Below, piece by piece: positions 50,438-62,440 of a DNA stretch of 64,000 nucleotides. Source of the stretch: Taenia hydatigena (taxonomy: Eukaryota > Platyhelminthes > Cestoda > Cyclophyllidea > Taeniidae); the NCBI GenBank assembly GCA_036345935.2, contig JADWOT020000366.1:1-64000 (forward strand), read 5' to 3'. A program made the translations under genes and the position numbers. The number at the start of each line of letters is the position of its first letter. The stretch's first letter is position 1. Under the pieces are notes generated by a model. That model was not told where the DNA came from. It made no database searches and worked only from the letters and a program-made list of their open reading frames with translations.

Positions 50438-50650
50438 TTTGTAATTGCCGAGCGGCGGAAAATATATTAACTCGGTGGCGTTATCGCTGCGGAGGCGGTT
50501 TCGTAGGCTATAATGGTACCATTATCTCTCATTCTCCAACCACTGCGTATGAGAATAAGATTTTTAGGTGATAATAAGTTCGAAATGCAAATTTGATGCG
50601 TCAAAGGCTATTTGATTGTATTTCGTGGCTTAACCAGTCGATCAGAGAAA

Positions 50651-51929
50651 ATATTTGATTTTGCGACTGGATATTCCTGACTTTGTCTGTTCTCCTGCGT
50701 GCAGCATAATCACACGCGTGGCATCTGGTGGCGTATGCTTGCAGGCACCGAAACGCATTTTCCTGACTCGATTCTTGATGCTAACCTCCAAACATCGAAT
50801 TTGAATTAAGAATCTACTCACTGCTTTACACTGGTAGGCTTACACGCTTACGATGAAGACCAAGAAATGTGGATTCTGAAATTAGACAACGTTGATTTAG
50901 CTTTTGGCATCAACTTGAGATCACTGAACATTACCGGTTACGATCCGCAGCCGTAATCAAAATCAGATCTCAAATCGAAGCCAAAGATAGCCTCATATCG
51001 CGCAATTGTCATTGATGAGCGAAAAGTTTAATTAACATGAGGTTGATCTTTCGATGCTAAACAGGGTGACGCATTCTTAACAGGAACCTGATGAGCCTGT
51101 GAAGGTGGGTTTGCCAGTTACTCTTGCTTGAGGCGTCCAATATTTTTACATACACATGGCTCAACTGTCCGTTTGAAGTGTTGCGTGCTCTACTCGTAAA
51201 TAAATTTAGAGACCATACGCCATGTTGACATCATGGTATCACATGATCAAGGGAGCATAAGCACTGGTGGTTAAGGTGAGAGTTGGGAGCGTGGTAGTCG
51301 GGCACTTCATTGCGCTATCCTATTATCCACGGTTGAACACGGGTAGGATATGACGCTTGTTGGCATTATCTGACTCATTTGCAATCACAGTCACATTTGA
51401 TAGCTAGTTCGCCAGGTTTAAATTAGCTGCCAGCTAAATTGTTAAATGACTGACCAGCAGAGCCATCCGCCTGAACAGCTTACCTCCCACCTGACCAGCA
51501 TTTATCATGGGTTTGATTGTTGGCACAGTAAAGTGTCAGAAGACGTGCTGTCTTTTCTGCGTCCTCTGAAGATCCATGAGCACTACCAACAGCAACAGGA
51601 ATTTTGATTCTGGAACCCGATCGTTCAGTTGAACCGAATCATGGTCAAGTGTGGAAACTAGACATGCATTGCAAGCTTCCTAGGCAGTGGCAGTGTGCGT
51701 TTGTTCCGTCAAAAGAACGGCAAGTTGCAAGGCTGATCGTAATTGACGTAGGATACTATTTTGATGGAGTGGCCCACACCTTCCATGCGCGATAGATCAG
51801 TGACCAAGGAATCATCCAGAGGACAGAGTTTATCTTGCAAGTGAGTGACTTGGATTGCATATCGTAAAGTGACTGCGCTTAACAAGACATTGCGGGTAAT
51901 AAGGGCGAGGGTGTGCATGAAGACGATGA
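50651..51929. other. Segment between K and M, unassigned
   Basis: About 1.3 kb that has no counterpart between K and M at 12.6 kb, so it is an insertion here or a deletion there. A 63-codon frame at 51,604-51,795 has no known motif. Confidence 0.45.
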
Positions 51930-52290
51930 AGCCCACGTGGGTTGGCACAATCGCACAACCCCCCCATTCACCAGGAAACGTTGGTCTTACGTTGCGGATA
52001 ATGCAGCACTAGACCACGTCACGAATGCGTGACACAAATCACGACCAATGAGCCACATTAGACCTCGCCACATTCATTCAGTCATCACAGATGTTGTAAA
52101 AGTCATCAGCATTTGATGTTCCTACAATCAGCCCCTCATCCATACAGTTTAAACTTCGTGTGGATTGGGCAGTGTGCGTCTGGGTGGATGTCAAATGGGT
52201 AACTGTTGTATAACTGACTCTATGGAAGGAATCATATTATTGAATTCGGTCTCATTATAGTACCACTCGCGAACATTTTAACGTGGTTGA
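51930..52290 (+). repeat. Repeat M, plus copy
   Basis: Reverse complement of 12,236-12,600. It ends with GCGAACATTTTAACGTGGTT at 52,270, a junction also seen at 211-235 before another B copy. Confidence 0.8.
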
Positions 52291-52640
52291 TGTCGAGATG
52301 AGACTCGGATTTTCACTGACATTGGTATGTGCTCTTCCTTTTCTCCCTCTCTTCATCGTTTCGCTTGCTTACCTCGATCCATCGTGTTAACCTCTTTTGT
52401 TCTGCTTTTCCTCCCCCAATTCACCTCTTCCCTTGCTTAACTTCAATTACTTATAGCCTACTAGTAGATGCCTTGCTCGGTGGTGCATTGCACACAAATT
52501 CAGCGTACCAAAGCAGAGGTCGAAAGAAAAGCACAATGTGTTGGTGCAGGAGTCTGCATAATATTTTCCTCCCAAATAGGCTTCAACGTTTAAGCTGTTA
52601 TAAATCGCCTTCACTGCTACCTTTAACCTGCGAATGAATC
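52291..52640 (-). repeat. Repeat B, minus copy (shortened)
   Basis: Reverse complement of the central B region. It has the pyrimidine-rich tract at about 52,325-52,440 and the GTTTAAGCTGTTATAAA block near 52,587 shared with 32,104. Confidence 0.8.
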
Positions 52641-53829
52641 ACTTCCTTCCGAAAGTAATATAGCCACTCTTACGCCAATGTTGAAGTTGATAATACGTTT
52701 GTGCTTCTTTGAACCGCTGCATAAGCGTGCGTGCACTAACCGTGGTGGCAATGATTTGTTCTGGCTTCAAATGTAGAAAGTTATGGGTTTGAATGGAAGG
52801 GAGATTGGTTAGGCCCTGCAACTCATAGTCAATTCTCTAGGCAATCAGACAGCCAAGAAGAAGGCCATTAAGGTGAGTTCTTCTGCGCACCGCAGAAGGA
52901 CTGATCGCCCCAAGCTATACATTTTAGGGACCACAAAGATCGGCATAAATGGGATAAACCTAGTTCGTCAGCTTGTGTGGTTCGGTGTGTTCTTACATGT
53001 CTCTATGCAATTGAGAAGAATGTGAAACAGCCAAACATCAATGTGAGCTGCTAAGTGCATGAAAGGACGGTTTTTTGGCAGTGGTAGCGAAGAGCTTGGC
53101 AGACAAAAGCAAGCTGTCAAAATATATAAAATTGCGCAATGAAATATATATTTTACCATGAATATCAGCTTGTGGGGAAATCAAAGCACCTGTGTTCGTA
53201 GTTTGAAGGGCAGCTAATTAATTGCAGCATCTGATACAAGCAGTACTAATCTGTCCATTTGCTGGGTTTAAGCTACCTTTTACGACGACTACATTCTGTG
53301 TCTCACTTGACGTTTGGTGTTCAAATCAAAGCAACCGAAGGCATCTTACCCATTATTGTTGGGGAGTCTCCATGCAAGACGGAAGTTATCGGCACAGTGA
53401 GGCAGAGTTGAAGCATCGTCTTCAGTCCTGATACAAATCGTTTTCCTAGATCACACGTTGCGAACTAATAAATATGTAAAAAGATCATGTGAGCCCATGA
53501 AATGGACTGTTCTTGGCTTACACAGCGGGCGGTGCATTCATACGCATACTGTGGCTGCAATACTTTGTTTATTTGGACGATCAGTTTTAATCAGTGTCAC
53601 AGAGGTGGCCATATTGCCCCAGCTGCGGAGGCTGACCTGCGGGCCATGACAGCAACTTATTTCCCTCTGTCTGTTAAATATATACATTGTACCTTAGTGT
53701 TCTGCCTTCTTTTGCCTCAAGGGAGCCTCAGGACGCTACAGTGACTCCACGCACTCTTGAGCTATGTGAGCGATTGTGCTGGATTCCATAGCAGGGACAC
53801 CTACTGCAGCAATAATAGCCTACGCCTTT
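52641..53829. other. Segment where module A would be expected
   Basis: By analogy with the locus at 10.4-14 kb, A in reverse should lie here. I could not find its signature blocks, so it is either replaced or too diverged. Overlapping frames of 63 and 80 codons (53,458-53,744) share no motif with known families. Confidence 0.4.
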
Positions 53830-54420
53830 AGCTTTGCAGCACTTTCCGTCCCTGTTATAAGCTGTGATACTTTAAGTGTGTAATTTGAACTAACATGAGA
53901 GAAGATGCACGCAAGTACCGAGACCGTAGAGGTGAATGTATTTGCGATGGTCCAAACAGTGGATGAAAATCCATCGATTCTGACAACTGTGGGATGTAGA
54001 ACCGAACAGCTGACGCAATCATTACATGTTTTGTGGCTGACGCTTTTAAGGATCAACTCCTCTTTTATCCAACGCAGCTTTTGACCATCTCACGTCAGTC
54101 ATCAGCATTCATGCACTTATTTCAGCATAGCTTTCTCAGTCCGAGGAGGGATGATAGCATGTGTCCAGGCATGAGAGCTGCTAAACTGGTAACTCCCGTA
54201 TCTCGCACTTCAGCAGCATTCACGTAGTCACCTCTCCAATTAATTAAAATTAAGAATTCGCCATTTCAGCACTGTGATGTTATAGGACATTTTAGGATGT
54301 TTTTGGAGCATAGGAATATAAAGCGCTCATCTCCTTCGCTGCAAGAATGTCTATGCATTGAATGGTGTACGCCATTTAAAATATTTACACGTAAAGGCCT
54401 TTATTTAGTCAACTGTGAAA
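53830..54420 (-). repeat. Repeat D, minus copy
   Basis: Reverse complement of about 10,600-11,190. It contains a TTTCTCAGTCCGAGGAGGGA block near 54,129 and an AATGGTGTACGCCATTTAAA block near 54,360 (compare 10,630). The frame 54,056-53,820 (minus) keeps the CND-VS---LHPTV words also present at 11.0 kb. Confidence 0.8.
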
Positions 54421-55389
54421 ATGCCAAAAAACGTAGATATCATCGTCTCTTCCTGCCGGTCGATAAGTCGGCGACGAGTCCGCCATTCGAATGGGATAGA
54501 AAAGCACCCGAGTAAGCCACTCCTGCAAAGGGTTTTCTCACTTTCCCATCGCAACACATGCATTCTCCTCAACGCCCTTCCCGTAATAACGTAGAAATAG
54601 ATTTCAGTTTTAGAAATGCTTGTGCATTTCTTCCGGATCAGATGTAGACTTATTAAGTTGTCTTTATTATGGCCAGTCTCTATGCGCCGTCAGGCTACGA
54701 GATCAGAAGTTCTCGCTTTACGACTCCAAATGCACTGTGTAATTTGTCGATTCCAGTTAAGGAAAAACACATACTTTTGCTAAAAATACACGCTGCTCTT
54801 AACATCAATGAGATGAGAAATTAATTAACAGCATTAATGATTACATAAGAGACTAAAGAGATACCTTGAGGCATTGCTATCTCCATCTCTGCTCAAATAC
54901 TCAGTCCGAATCATTATAAACGAAGTTGAGTGGCGTAGAAACAAGGCTCTCATTTTATGCTACGTTCTGCAACTGCAACAAGTATCCATTTACCTACAAT
55001 CGGTGCCCTTTGTCTACACCTGATTCCAATCTCTAAGGCGTCTGTTATTTCAATTTGTTGCCTCATGCTACGCTATTCTTGTCAGTACCAAATATTGTAA
55101 ATCTTATGGGTTTATGAGAAGGGTTGGCGTGCAGTAGAGCAATGAATACGACTATAACTGCAGATGCAGTCCAGGCTTTGCTTTACAGATCAGCACATCA
55201 TTATTTGCAATCGAGCACAATCCCTCGCCATTTCGTGCAGCTTTCAATGGACTGAGTCACTTGCAATGATCATAGCGCATTGTGAAACGTGAAAAGTATA
55301 CGATGCACCAACTTGTAGTCTGAAACTGGAACAACTTATAGATTGACTGAGTCGACAATTGATGCAAATGATAGGCACTTGTACTAACC
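54421..55389. other. No gene or repeat recognised
   Basis: Only short frames, no family match. Confidence 0.45.
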
Positions 55390-56010
55390 GTGAATTCAAC
55401 TGATCGCTGCAATGACACGATGCGTCCTGATGTGATCCTTGCGAATCATCGATTGCTTAAGTGTGGAAGGGAGTTTGTACGTGAAAGTGAATTACCATAT
55501 GGGAGTGTCTGCAGCTCACAGAAGACAATGCTGAGGCTTTCTTGCTGCAATGTAGCCAACATCTCGGCTGTTGTGCTTACCCAGCAACACAGGTTCACTT
55601 CTACTTGCACTGGTCTCGGCAATCCAACGTGGAGGGAGCTTATGACACCATGAGATATCACCCAAAGCATGCGCATTCTAATTAACAAAGGTCGGATAGT
55701 TGAGTTAAAATAACGTCGAGTTGAAAGTTGGGGTAAACTTGCGAAACCGTCTGGTATTGCTGGAGGGAGCAATTGCTTTCTTAACCTTCCTTCCACCCTA
55801 GATCAATTTGCCGTCGATACTCATGACAGCAGGGAGTCATTGACGCTCCAGCACTATATGATGGAACGGAACCACGTAAATTTAAGTTCTGTTCCCATGG
55901 TAGGTAAGTGGCTGCGAGTACGTCTAATTTAGAGTCACCCAGTTCCCTAGCAACCATTCAGATGGACTTATCACCCTGTCCTCGTAACCGTAGCGCCACT
56001 CTGTTTTTTA
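55390..56010 (+). repeat. Repeat H, plus copy
   Basis: Partner of 39,400-40,010. The plus frame 55,390-55,653 reads ILANHRLLKCGREFVRES, then SSQKTMLRL, CNVAN, TCTGLGNP and LMTP. The other copy has MVLANHRLAK, SSQRTSLRL, CNVAN, TCTVLSNP and LMIP in the same phase. Substitutions fit a protein frame better than the 116-codon minus frame over the same DNA (55,446-55,796). Family unknown. Confidence 0.75.
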
Positions 56011-57689
56011 TGGTTCTAAGAACTAAGAAGAGATATGTGGCCTTTTAGAGAGCCATCAATGCCAACAACACTTGATTTTACATAACGACTTTGTCTCGTT
56101 ACGCATTTACATTGCCGAATCGTTGCAGTGGACGCATAAAGTTATAAATGCATGCCCCGAATGACCAACATGCGGTCGCTGAAGTCTTACATCCGATACC
56201 AGTCTACATTACTGAGCGGAAGTCAAAAGTGAGTGGGGATCCATTGTCTTTGAAGTGCCAGAACGAGGGCGCGAAGTACGTCTGCAGTCTACGAGTTTGA
56301 ATTCAGTCAAATGTGCTACACAGATAGAGAGGATCTACCTATTGATCATTGTAAAAAGCTGCAAATTTATTATAGCTGCTTTTATAAAGTCACCTCTGCT
56401 CCGGAATAGATGCGCATTTTTCCCGTTTTTGCTATTTCTTTCTTCCGTGAAAAATTTTATCATCACAAGGGCACCAGATGCAATACTCTCGTTGCCTCGT
56501 TTTTCCTTTCATTTGAGGCAGACCGACTTTTAGACACTCATTCTAGCTAAATGAAATTAAAACAACTAAGGGCATCGATACTCGTTTGAATCACCGTTCA
56601 CTGTGAAAATAACAGGAAATAATCATTTTTCAAACATTGAAATGGCAAAATAAGACTGTGCAGTCAGTGCGGCGGCTTTTAGAGGGTTGCAAGCCTCACC
56701 AACTTGGTCATTGATGGAAGATTATGACTTGTTTGGTTATGGTTTACTTTGCTGCTTTTATGCGCCCGATTTAAGCATCTTAGGATGCCATCCGCAAACG
56801 AAGAGTGCCAGCACACGCTGGCACGACCAACTGTGCCACTTAATTTGGGACGCCATTGCCCTATGACAGGAACGAAGTCAAGACATTTCGGCCTCAGCAG
56901 GTCTCCTTCTGGAAGGACTTGCACAATTAAGGAGGCTGAAAATGGGTATGACACAAAATCACCATCGTAACGTCAAGGGAGACTTTTTCTGACATGCGGA
57001 GAGTGCTTTGCCTTAAATGAGACCGACATTTCAATGTACGCAAATAATATTACTGATTGCCCTTAAGCGAAAATCCCTCTATCGGTTAGCGCTGAGTAAG
57101 CCAAATTTTTAAACAATATGGCACAGTAATTTTTTTCCCATGCTAATTTAGACGTTGTAAAGCATCTTAAGGAATGAATCCATCTCGACAAAATGTATTG
57201 GGCTTACGAGGCGTTGGGGTAAGAACCTATTTAATTTATCTAATGCAACAACTGTGAGCGTCTGCCTCCCCACAACAATCCGTCTTATCGAAGACACGCG
57301 GGATCTGTCAGAGAGGCTGATCGAGTAGCCATTCTTCAGACGTACTTATGTCAATGAACTTCGATGTTCGTGACTGAGCATAAAAGGAAGCAAGATAGAA
57401 TGACTTATTTTTGATATCCTTTTTATGCGGCACACATTCTTTGTTCTTGAGTGGCCTTGGGTCTAGAAGAAGCAACTGAGGGCGCAAGTATTCCATATTT
57501 TTTAGTCGACAGGGCCATGTGACTTAGGGCTGGTTATAGGCAACTGAGTGTTCCAAGCACATCAATTACCATGATATGCATCATGTCATAGGGTATTCAG
57601 TTGTTTTGGATCAACTTACAGTCAACTTGCGATGCTGGTGAAATGCAGCATTGTTATTGTCGCCTGTAAAAGCGCAACGGATAAATGGC
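56011..57689. other. No gene or repeat recognised
   Basis: Frames of 92 (56,255-56,533, plus) and 91 codons (56,679-56,954, minus) have no domain and no second copy. Confidence 0.45.
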
Positions 57690-58064
57690 AAATTTAATGC
57701 AGAGCCAGTTCCATTGACGGTCCCACGACCGCCACACCACAGGTTCGATTCAGATAACTACTATTAGACTAATAAACTTATCTCGTCTTTGTTCGCTCAC
57801 ATTTATCCTAATTAATACGTCTGTGGCACGAGCCAGGATGACTGACTGTCCCTTCCTATTGAATAGCACGCATCAAATGCATGCGACGCAAGACACTGCC
57901 TGTTTTAATTGACAACAACCACTACTTCATAAAAACGACCAGAATTTTTGCTGAAAGAAAAAGACATCACATTAATTTGCTGATGCTATTAAATTCTTAG
58001 AAGCTACTATTTGTAAGTGCCGATCTCTATTACAGTGAAATGATGCACAATGCTCAAATAGTTG
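57690..58064 (+). repeat. Repeat I, plus copy
   Basis: Partner of 2,451-2,780 in reverse. It includes the CTTATCTCGTCTTTGTTCGC block at 57,778 and the GTGGCACGAG block at 57,824. GGTTCGATTC at 57,744-57,753 resembles a polymerase III B box, but no A box is visible at the right distance. Confidence 0.75.
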
Positions 58065-58905
58065 CTACAAACTGGCGCCCCCACACTCCCCAGTTACTCA
58101 CATTCACAGCCATGCTGTCTCCTCTGGCCAGCAGTCAGATCCTTCGTGCACGCTTCTCTGCGCTGTGGAATGGACATCGGGTTAGACGATCAGTGGGATC
58201 CTGACCACGTAAACACATGCCCAATTCAAAGAAGTTTGTAGGTAAGCATGGCAGATCTTATGTAGACCGCAATTGCTTCCCTATCCTCACCATCTGCGGT
58301 CCGCACTGCAAAAAGCATATGAAAGTTCCACTTAGCGTCTGCCTTCTCAGGCAAGCCACCTTCCTCCACCGCGCTTTCAACAACGCACTAATTTACCGAC
58401 GTGTCCGCACCAAAACATCAAAGCACCTCTCTGTGCTGCACTATGGGGATGAATGCATGCAAAGTGCCTCCACCTCTACATCCCTAAACAAGGAAAATAA
58501 TTTGATGGCGCTAAATTTAAAATAAACGAAATTACAAGGATGAAAATGCGCGGGTTACTCTGCAATGTAGACTTGAATCCATCTAACCAAAGTGCTACAC
58601 GTTTCTGTCAAACAACGCTCAGACATCAGGTTGAAATGGTTGCATTTTACAACCAGGCACACTTTAACCGCATCAGCTTATCCACTAAGGCATTTTTGCT
58701 TTGTGGTCTTACTGACTAATAACAAGTAGAGGCGGTCGAGAGGGATGGAGAATCGCAATACTGAGTCGCCTGCAACAGATTTTAAAGACAGCGCATCATT
58801 GCGCTCGCTTGTCACTTTGCGATTTACACCATTCTTACCAGATCTGTAATGAGGAGCACAAGTTTTGGACGCAGACAAGGCGGATTAGGTGTAAGTAATA
58901 TGAGG
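58065..58905 (+). repeat. Repeat A, plus copy
   Basis: Aligned with 11,180-12,090 and 21,310-22,260. The signature CTGTCTCCTCTGGCCAGC block is at 58,116. It ends near GCGGATTAGGTG (58,880), short of the distal A block, and is followed by repeat L. Confidence 0.85.
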
Positions 58906-58959
58906 ACCACATCAGGGCCATCAAGACCTAGACATCCAACCATGCAAAGAACATATAAG

Positions 58960-59310
58960 TAAATTAATGGTGGTTGACTGACCGACCGAACGAATTAGTT
59001 CGTGCCGCTGACAGGCCTTCACTCTTCCCTGGTGAGGAAAAGAGAAGGAGGATAAAAGAGGTGTCCGCTTTGAGATCCCTGAAAGTCAAGCATTTTTGAC
59101 TCGCGAGAATGCAGCAGTTTTGATGAGCCCGTGTTGCTAGTAGACAAGTGGGTGGTGTACATGCATTCAGAGGACACACCTTATGCACCATCCAAGGTAA
59201 ATTAGAGTGCGAAGGTGGAAGAAGAAGGAGAGGAGGTGCTGAGTTAAAATAGATGAGTCAGAAGACTGATAGATAAGCCGGTCGGTGGATGGCTATGTAA
59301 GCGGACAGGG
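58960..59310 (-). repeat. Repeat L, minus copy
   Basis: Reverse complement of 61,145-61,480. The minus frame 59,191-58,964 keeps CCIL-SQKCL and DTSF with the partner, in the same phase. It lies in a 300-bp pyrimidine-rich repeat. Confidence 0.75.
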
Positions 59311-60480
59311 ACGCGGTACAAAGTGGCGCTGTGGCGCGTCTGTAGTCACTCTGTTTGCTTAAAATCAGCTTGGCTTTTGCTTACCAGTTTCCGTCCTCAA
59401 CCAATCTACCGCTACTTCTGTGGATAATTTTCAGAGTTTGCAAAAGCCAAGCATACTGAAGTTGATGCATTAAGCTTATAATTCTTTCCTTATTAGGTGA
59501 TGAATAGCTTGAATTCCCGCACATTAGTATTTTTCGCCAAAGAATAACATAAAACGATGATTGTTTGCATCGTTATCAAAGATTCAGGAAGAGCTCACAC
59601 TAAATAACGGTAGGTTGGTTTAGAAGTGGAAGTGATTAGAGAACTCACTGATGGGAGGAGTCAGTCATGCGAAGTAGACAGAACAAAAGTGCCTTGTGAC
59701 TTCTTTTCAGCTAACTTCAGTCTCCACTCCTACTGCCATTTTCGAAGTCCTTGCACTCCACTTTGTTGCAGCACTCTAGCGGAGAAGCCATCTGTGCACT
59801 TGTCGCGTGATTCTGGTGGTACCATGCAAGGCCTAGCTTGTAGGGATCGGAAACCTCCTGTAGAACTTGTACCTTTTCGCTTACAGAGACTGTCTTCATT
59901 TGCAGTAAATGTAAAGCGAAAAACTTTAATTCAGGTCACCCTTAAGCGCACCTTTGTTTTTATGTCGCTCTTGGTTTTTTTAGATTAATCTATCATTTGT
60001 TGCTCTTTTCACTTGTTTGAATTCCATCTTAAATGGACATTGGCTATGTTTCAGTGCATTACGTGGCTGTGTTGCGCACATGTCCTGCCAACAGCACTGC
60101 GAAGAAGTTGCACTGTACTTCGGTGGTCAGCCTCTGCCCTGTTCTGCACTACTGGATAGTTATTGCCATAGTCATTGAAATTTGGAAACAGCCCTCCTTA
60201 AGTGGTGGGAAGAATGAGTTTGCAAACCTACAGTTAACCGCAATCGTGTGTCCTTCCGAGTTTACTACATCTTGCTGTTTTTAACTTGCCTGTTTCGATG
60301 GGATTGATGTCTTCGATTGCCTGCAGATCTCGGTGATTTTAAATTTGTCCAAATTAATGGCAATCGAATGGAGATGATTTTAAGGTTAATAGCAAGGTAG
60401 TAGGTGTACTCTGCTTAAAGCATTTGCCCTTTACAATATCTTTTTTCGTTGCCTGGTTGTTTGCGTATGCTACTGTGCTC
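59311..60480. other. No gene recognised
   Basis: A 120-codon plus frame (59,626-59,988) and an 83-codon plus frame (60,033-60,284) have no domain or copy. The first contains several Cys (HSYCHF, CCSTL) but no recognised finger spacing. Confidence 0.4.
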
Positions 60481-61125
60481 CGCTGACTAGCCATCATTCG
60501 TGGATGATGATTGAGTGGATGTCTTCGTCTGCTGCTTGCTTTGTTTTTTTGGATAGGGAGGGAGTGGTTGACCTACGCTTACCTGCCACTTGCCTCGTTG
60601 CTGTCCTACGTAGTTAAGTGGTTAAGCTCTTAGGCATCTCTGCATGTGTTCGTGGTGTTTTCAGTAATAAATTAGGGGATAGTCCGCTAGCTTCTGTAGC
60701 TCTTGCCTTCATTCACCGCTTATACCAATAGTTGAAGCAGTCTAGATATTCCCAAAAAGTTTGTGTTATTGCTAGATGTTTTGGTTTTTCGTTAAGAAAA
60801 AATGTAACTAACCTACGCTTACCTTATACTTGCCCCGTTATTTTCCTAGTCAGTTGGTGTGGAGGGTCGTGCGGGTTCGAGGTGTTTCTGTTACTAATTA
60901 AGGGAGTGATTCTTGAACGAGGTTATTTGTGTTACTGTGCTTCGTCGGTTCCCACTACGGGCTGTTCGGGCGCCTTCGCCAACACTCACGGAAACTGAAG
61001 CAACCCATTTATTCACGTTGCGATGCCCATTGCCACTTGTGGTTGCTGCATTCAAAAGAGGGAGCGGTTAACCCACATTCGCATACCACTTATTGTGTTG
61101 TTGCCGAATGCTTCTTTTTCTCTCT
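60481..61125 (+). repeat. Degenerate tandem repeat, unit about 240-260 bp
   Basis: Lines up with itself at a shift of 240 bp: ACCTACGCTTACC recurs at 60,571 and 60,811 with CTTGCC(T/C)CGTT after it in both. A third, weaker unit has GGGAGCGGTTAACCCAC at about 61,060, 500 bp after GGGAGTGGTTGACCTAC. T-rich upstream parts also align. At least three units; copy identity is low, so the array is old. Confidence 0.6.
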
Positions 61126-61144
61126 TAAAGTACTGCGTGCCAAT

Positions 61145-61480
61145 CAGCTCATCTAGCTATCCACCTATACACTGAACAACCGGCCTACCTATCAGTCCCT
61201 TGATCCATTTTCCAACTCATTACTTCCTACCCTTCTTCTGCTTCTGTATTCTCACTCTATTTTGCTTAGCCGGTGTATAAGGTGTACTTGGAATGCATAC
61301 GTCATCCACCAGTCTACTGCCTTTGCGGACTTCTTATAAGTGCTGCATTCTCGAGAGTCAGAAATGCTTGAACTTTGAATTTCCTATAATAGACACCTCT
61401 TTTTTCCTTCCGTCCCTTCTTTTTAGGTCTTTCCTTTCCTGGTTGCCTTCGTGGCGGATTTTTCTTGTGTCCAGTGCCGC
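61145..61480 (+). repeat. Repeat L, plus copy
   Basis: Partner of 58,960-59,310. The plus frame 61,293-61,577 contains CCILESQKCLNFEF and DTSFFLP, matching CCILASQKCLTF and DTSFILL. Outside this stretch the two diverge. Confidence 0.75.
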
Positions 61481-61725
61481 TGTCGATGCTACTGCTAAAG
61501 GCGCCTCAGCAGTATCGATTGGCTTTGAGTACTCTAATCACCGTTCCAATGTAAGCATAAGCCTAAGCGATCGGTGAAATTTGGTCGTCTTTTACTCCTT
61601 TTCTCCCCTTCCTGCACTGTTGATTGCTACGTCTTCAATTCCTTTTAATCCACTTGCAACCCAGTCACATGATGATCATGTCTTTACGGTCTTTGTGTAC
61701 TTTTTTCCGTCAGGTGACCTCACTC

Positions 61726-61740
61726 AGTAGTAGTAGTAGT
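61726..61740 (+). repeat. (AGT)n microsatellite
   Basis: Five AGT units read directly from the sequence. Confidence 0.85.
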
Positions 61741-61969
61741 ATTTGCATCGTCTAAGGCGCCCATGGCCTCATTCTCTCAACAGAAAGCTCAACTTCAACC
61801 CCTTCCATCACCTTTACTGCTTTAAATCAAAACACTAGTTCGTTAGTAATAATCTTTTGACAAGAAATACACATTGTAAGTAACAAAGAAAAGTGGTTCC
61901 GATCAGAGAAATGGAAACCGTGATGTAGACGTCTAAGGATAATCAGGAAGAGAGCCAAAGTCGGACAAG

Positions 61970-62440
61970 TGACGAACACTGGCATGCCTAGTAAAGCTAC
62001 CACTTTATCCAAAAAAAACAGCGCAGGTGTCGCATTTAAGAGCAGGATACTTTATTTAGCCTCGGAAGCAGTGACTGCACTCGTGCCTCTGCCTTCTGTC
62101 TCTGGATCGCTCCAATCATCGCGATGAATGACATCCATAGAGAACACGGCCATAGCGAAAGGGTCCGAATCCTCTCAGTGCTGCACTTCCGTGCCTATTA
62201 CGAGGTCTCATTCGGCGAAGGGGTGGGCAATATCCATTCAGTGGCAGACGGCGCCTACACATGCATCATTTCCCACTGAACGTGTGCTCGTCATGGCACG
62301 GTTTAGTCCCCTGCAGTGTGATAACGCTGTCACACTGCTTGGTATAGGTAGGTTCAACCATTCCACGCAAACGCGTACGCATTGACAAGCGCACTTTTCT
62401 GAAAGAGAAAGCATAAGTATACTCCTCCACTGTAACGACA
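61970..62440 (+). repeat. Repeat J, plus copy
   Basis: Partner of 25,470-25,980 (reverse). The plus frame starting at 62,124 carries HGHSERVRIL and YYEVSFGEGV; the frame 62,128-62,385 carries ITRSHSAKGW and NAVTLLGIGRFN. Both phases have counterparts in the other copy, and a frameshift separates the GTGACTGCACTCGTGCC block upstream. Here J has no K beside it. Confidence 0.7.

Larger units (their letters stand above)
49200..50650 (+). repeat. Module K, best copy
   Basis: Full-length partner of 12,630-14,060 (reverse) and, for its first half, of 25,985-26,460. Upstream, the block with GTTGGTCGTTGGGCTTTGCT at 49,259-49,278 is identical in the 13-kb copy, so the module begins before the coding frame. 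A CATAAAAGA-like sequence around 49,327-49,335, upstream of the frame, could be a remnant TATA region. M lies 1.3 kb downstream. Confidence 0.85.

Noticed and set aside
55540..55575. LRL--CNVAN in repeat H compared with the start of RTE-type endonucleases (LRL--WNVRT)
   Set aside because: The key Trp and Arg are absent and no downstream endonuclease or reverse transcriptase motif follows in phase.
57744..57753. GGTTCGATTC, like a tRNA T-loop/B box
   Set aside because: No A box upstream; the copy at 2.7 kb does not keep the motif.
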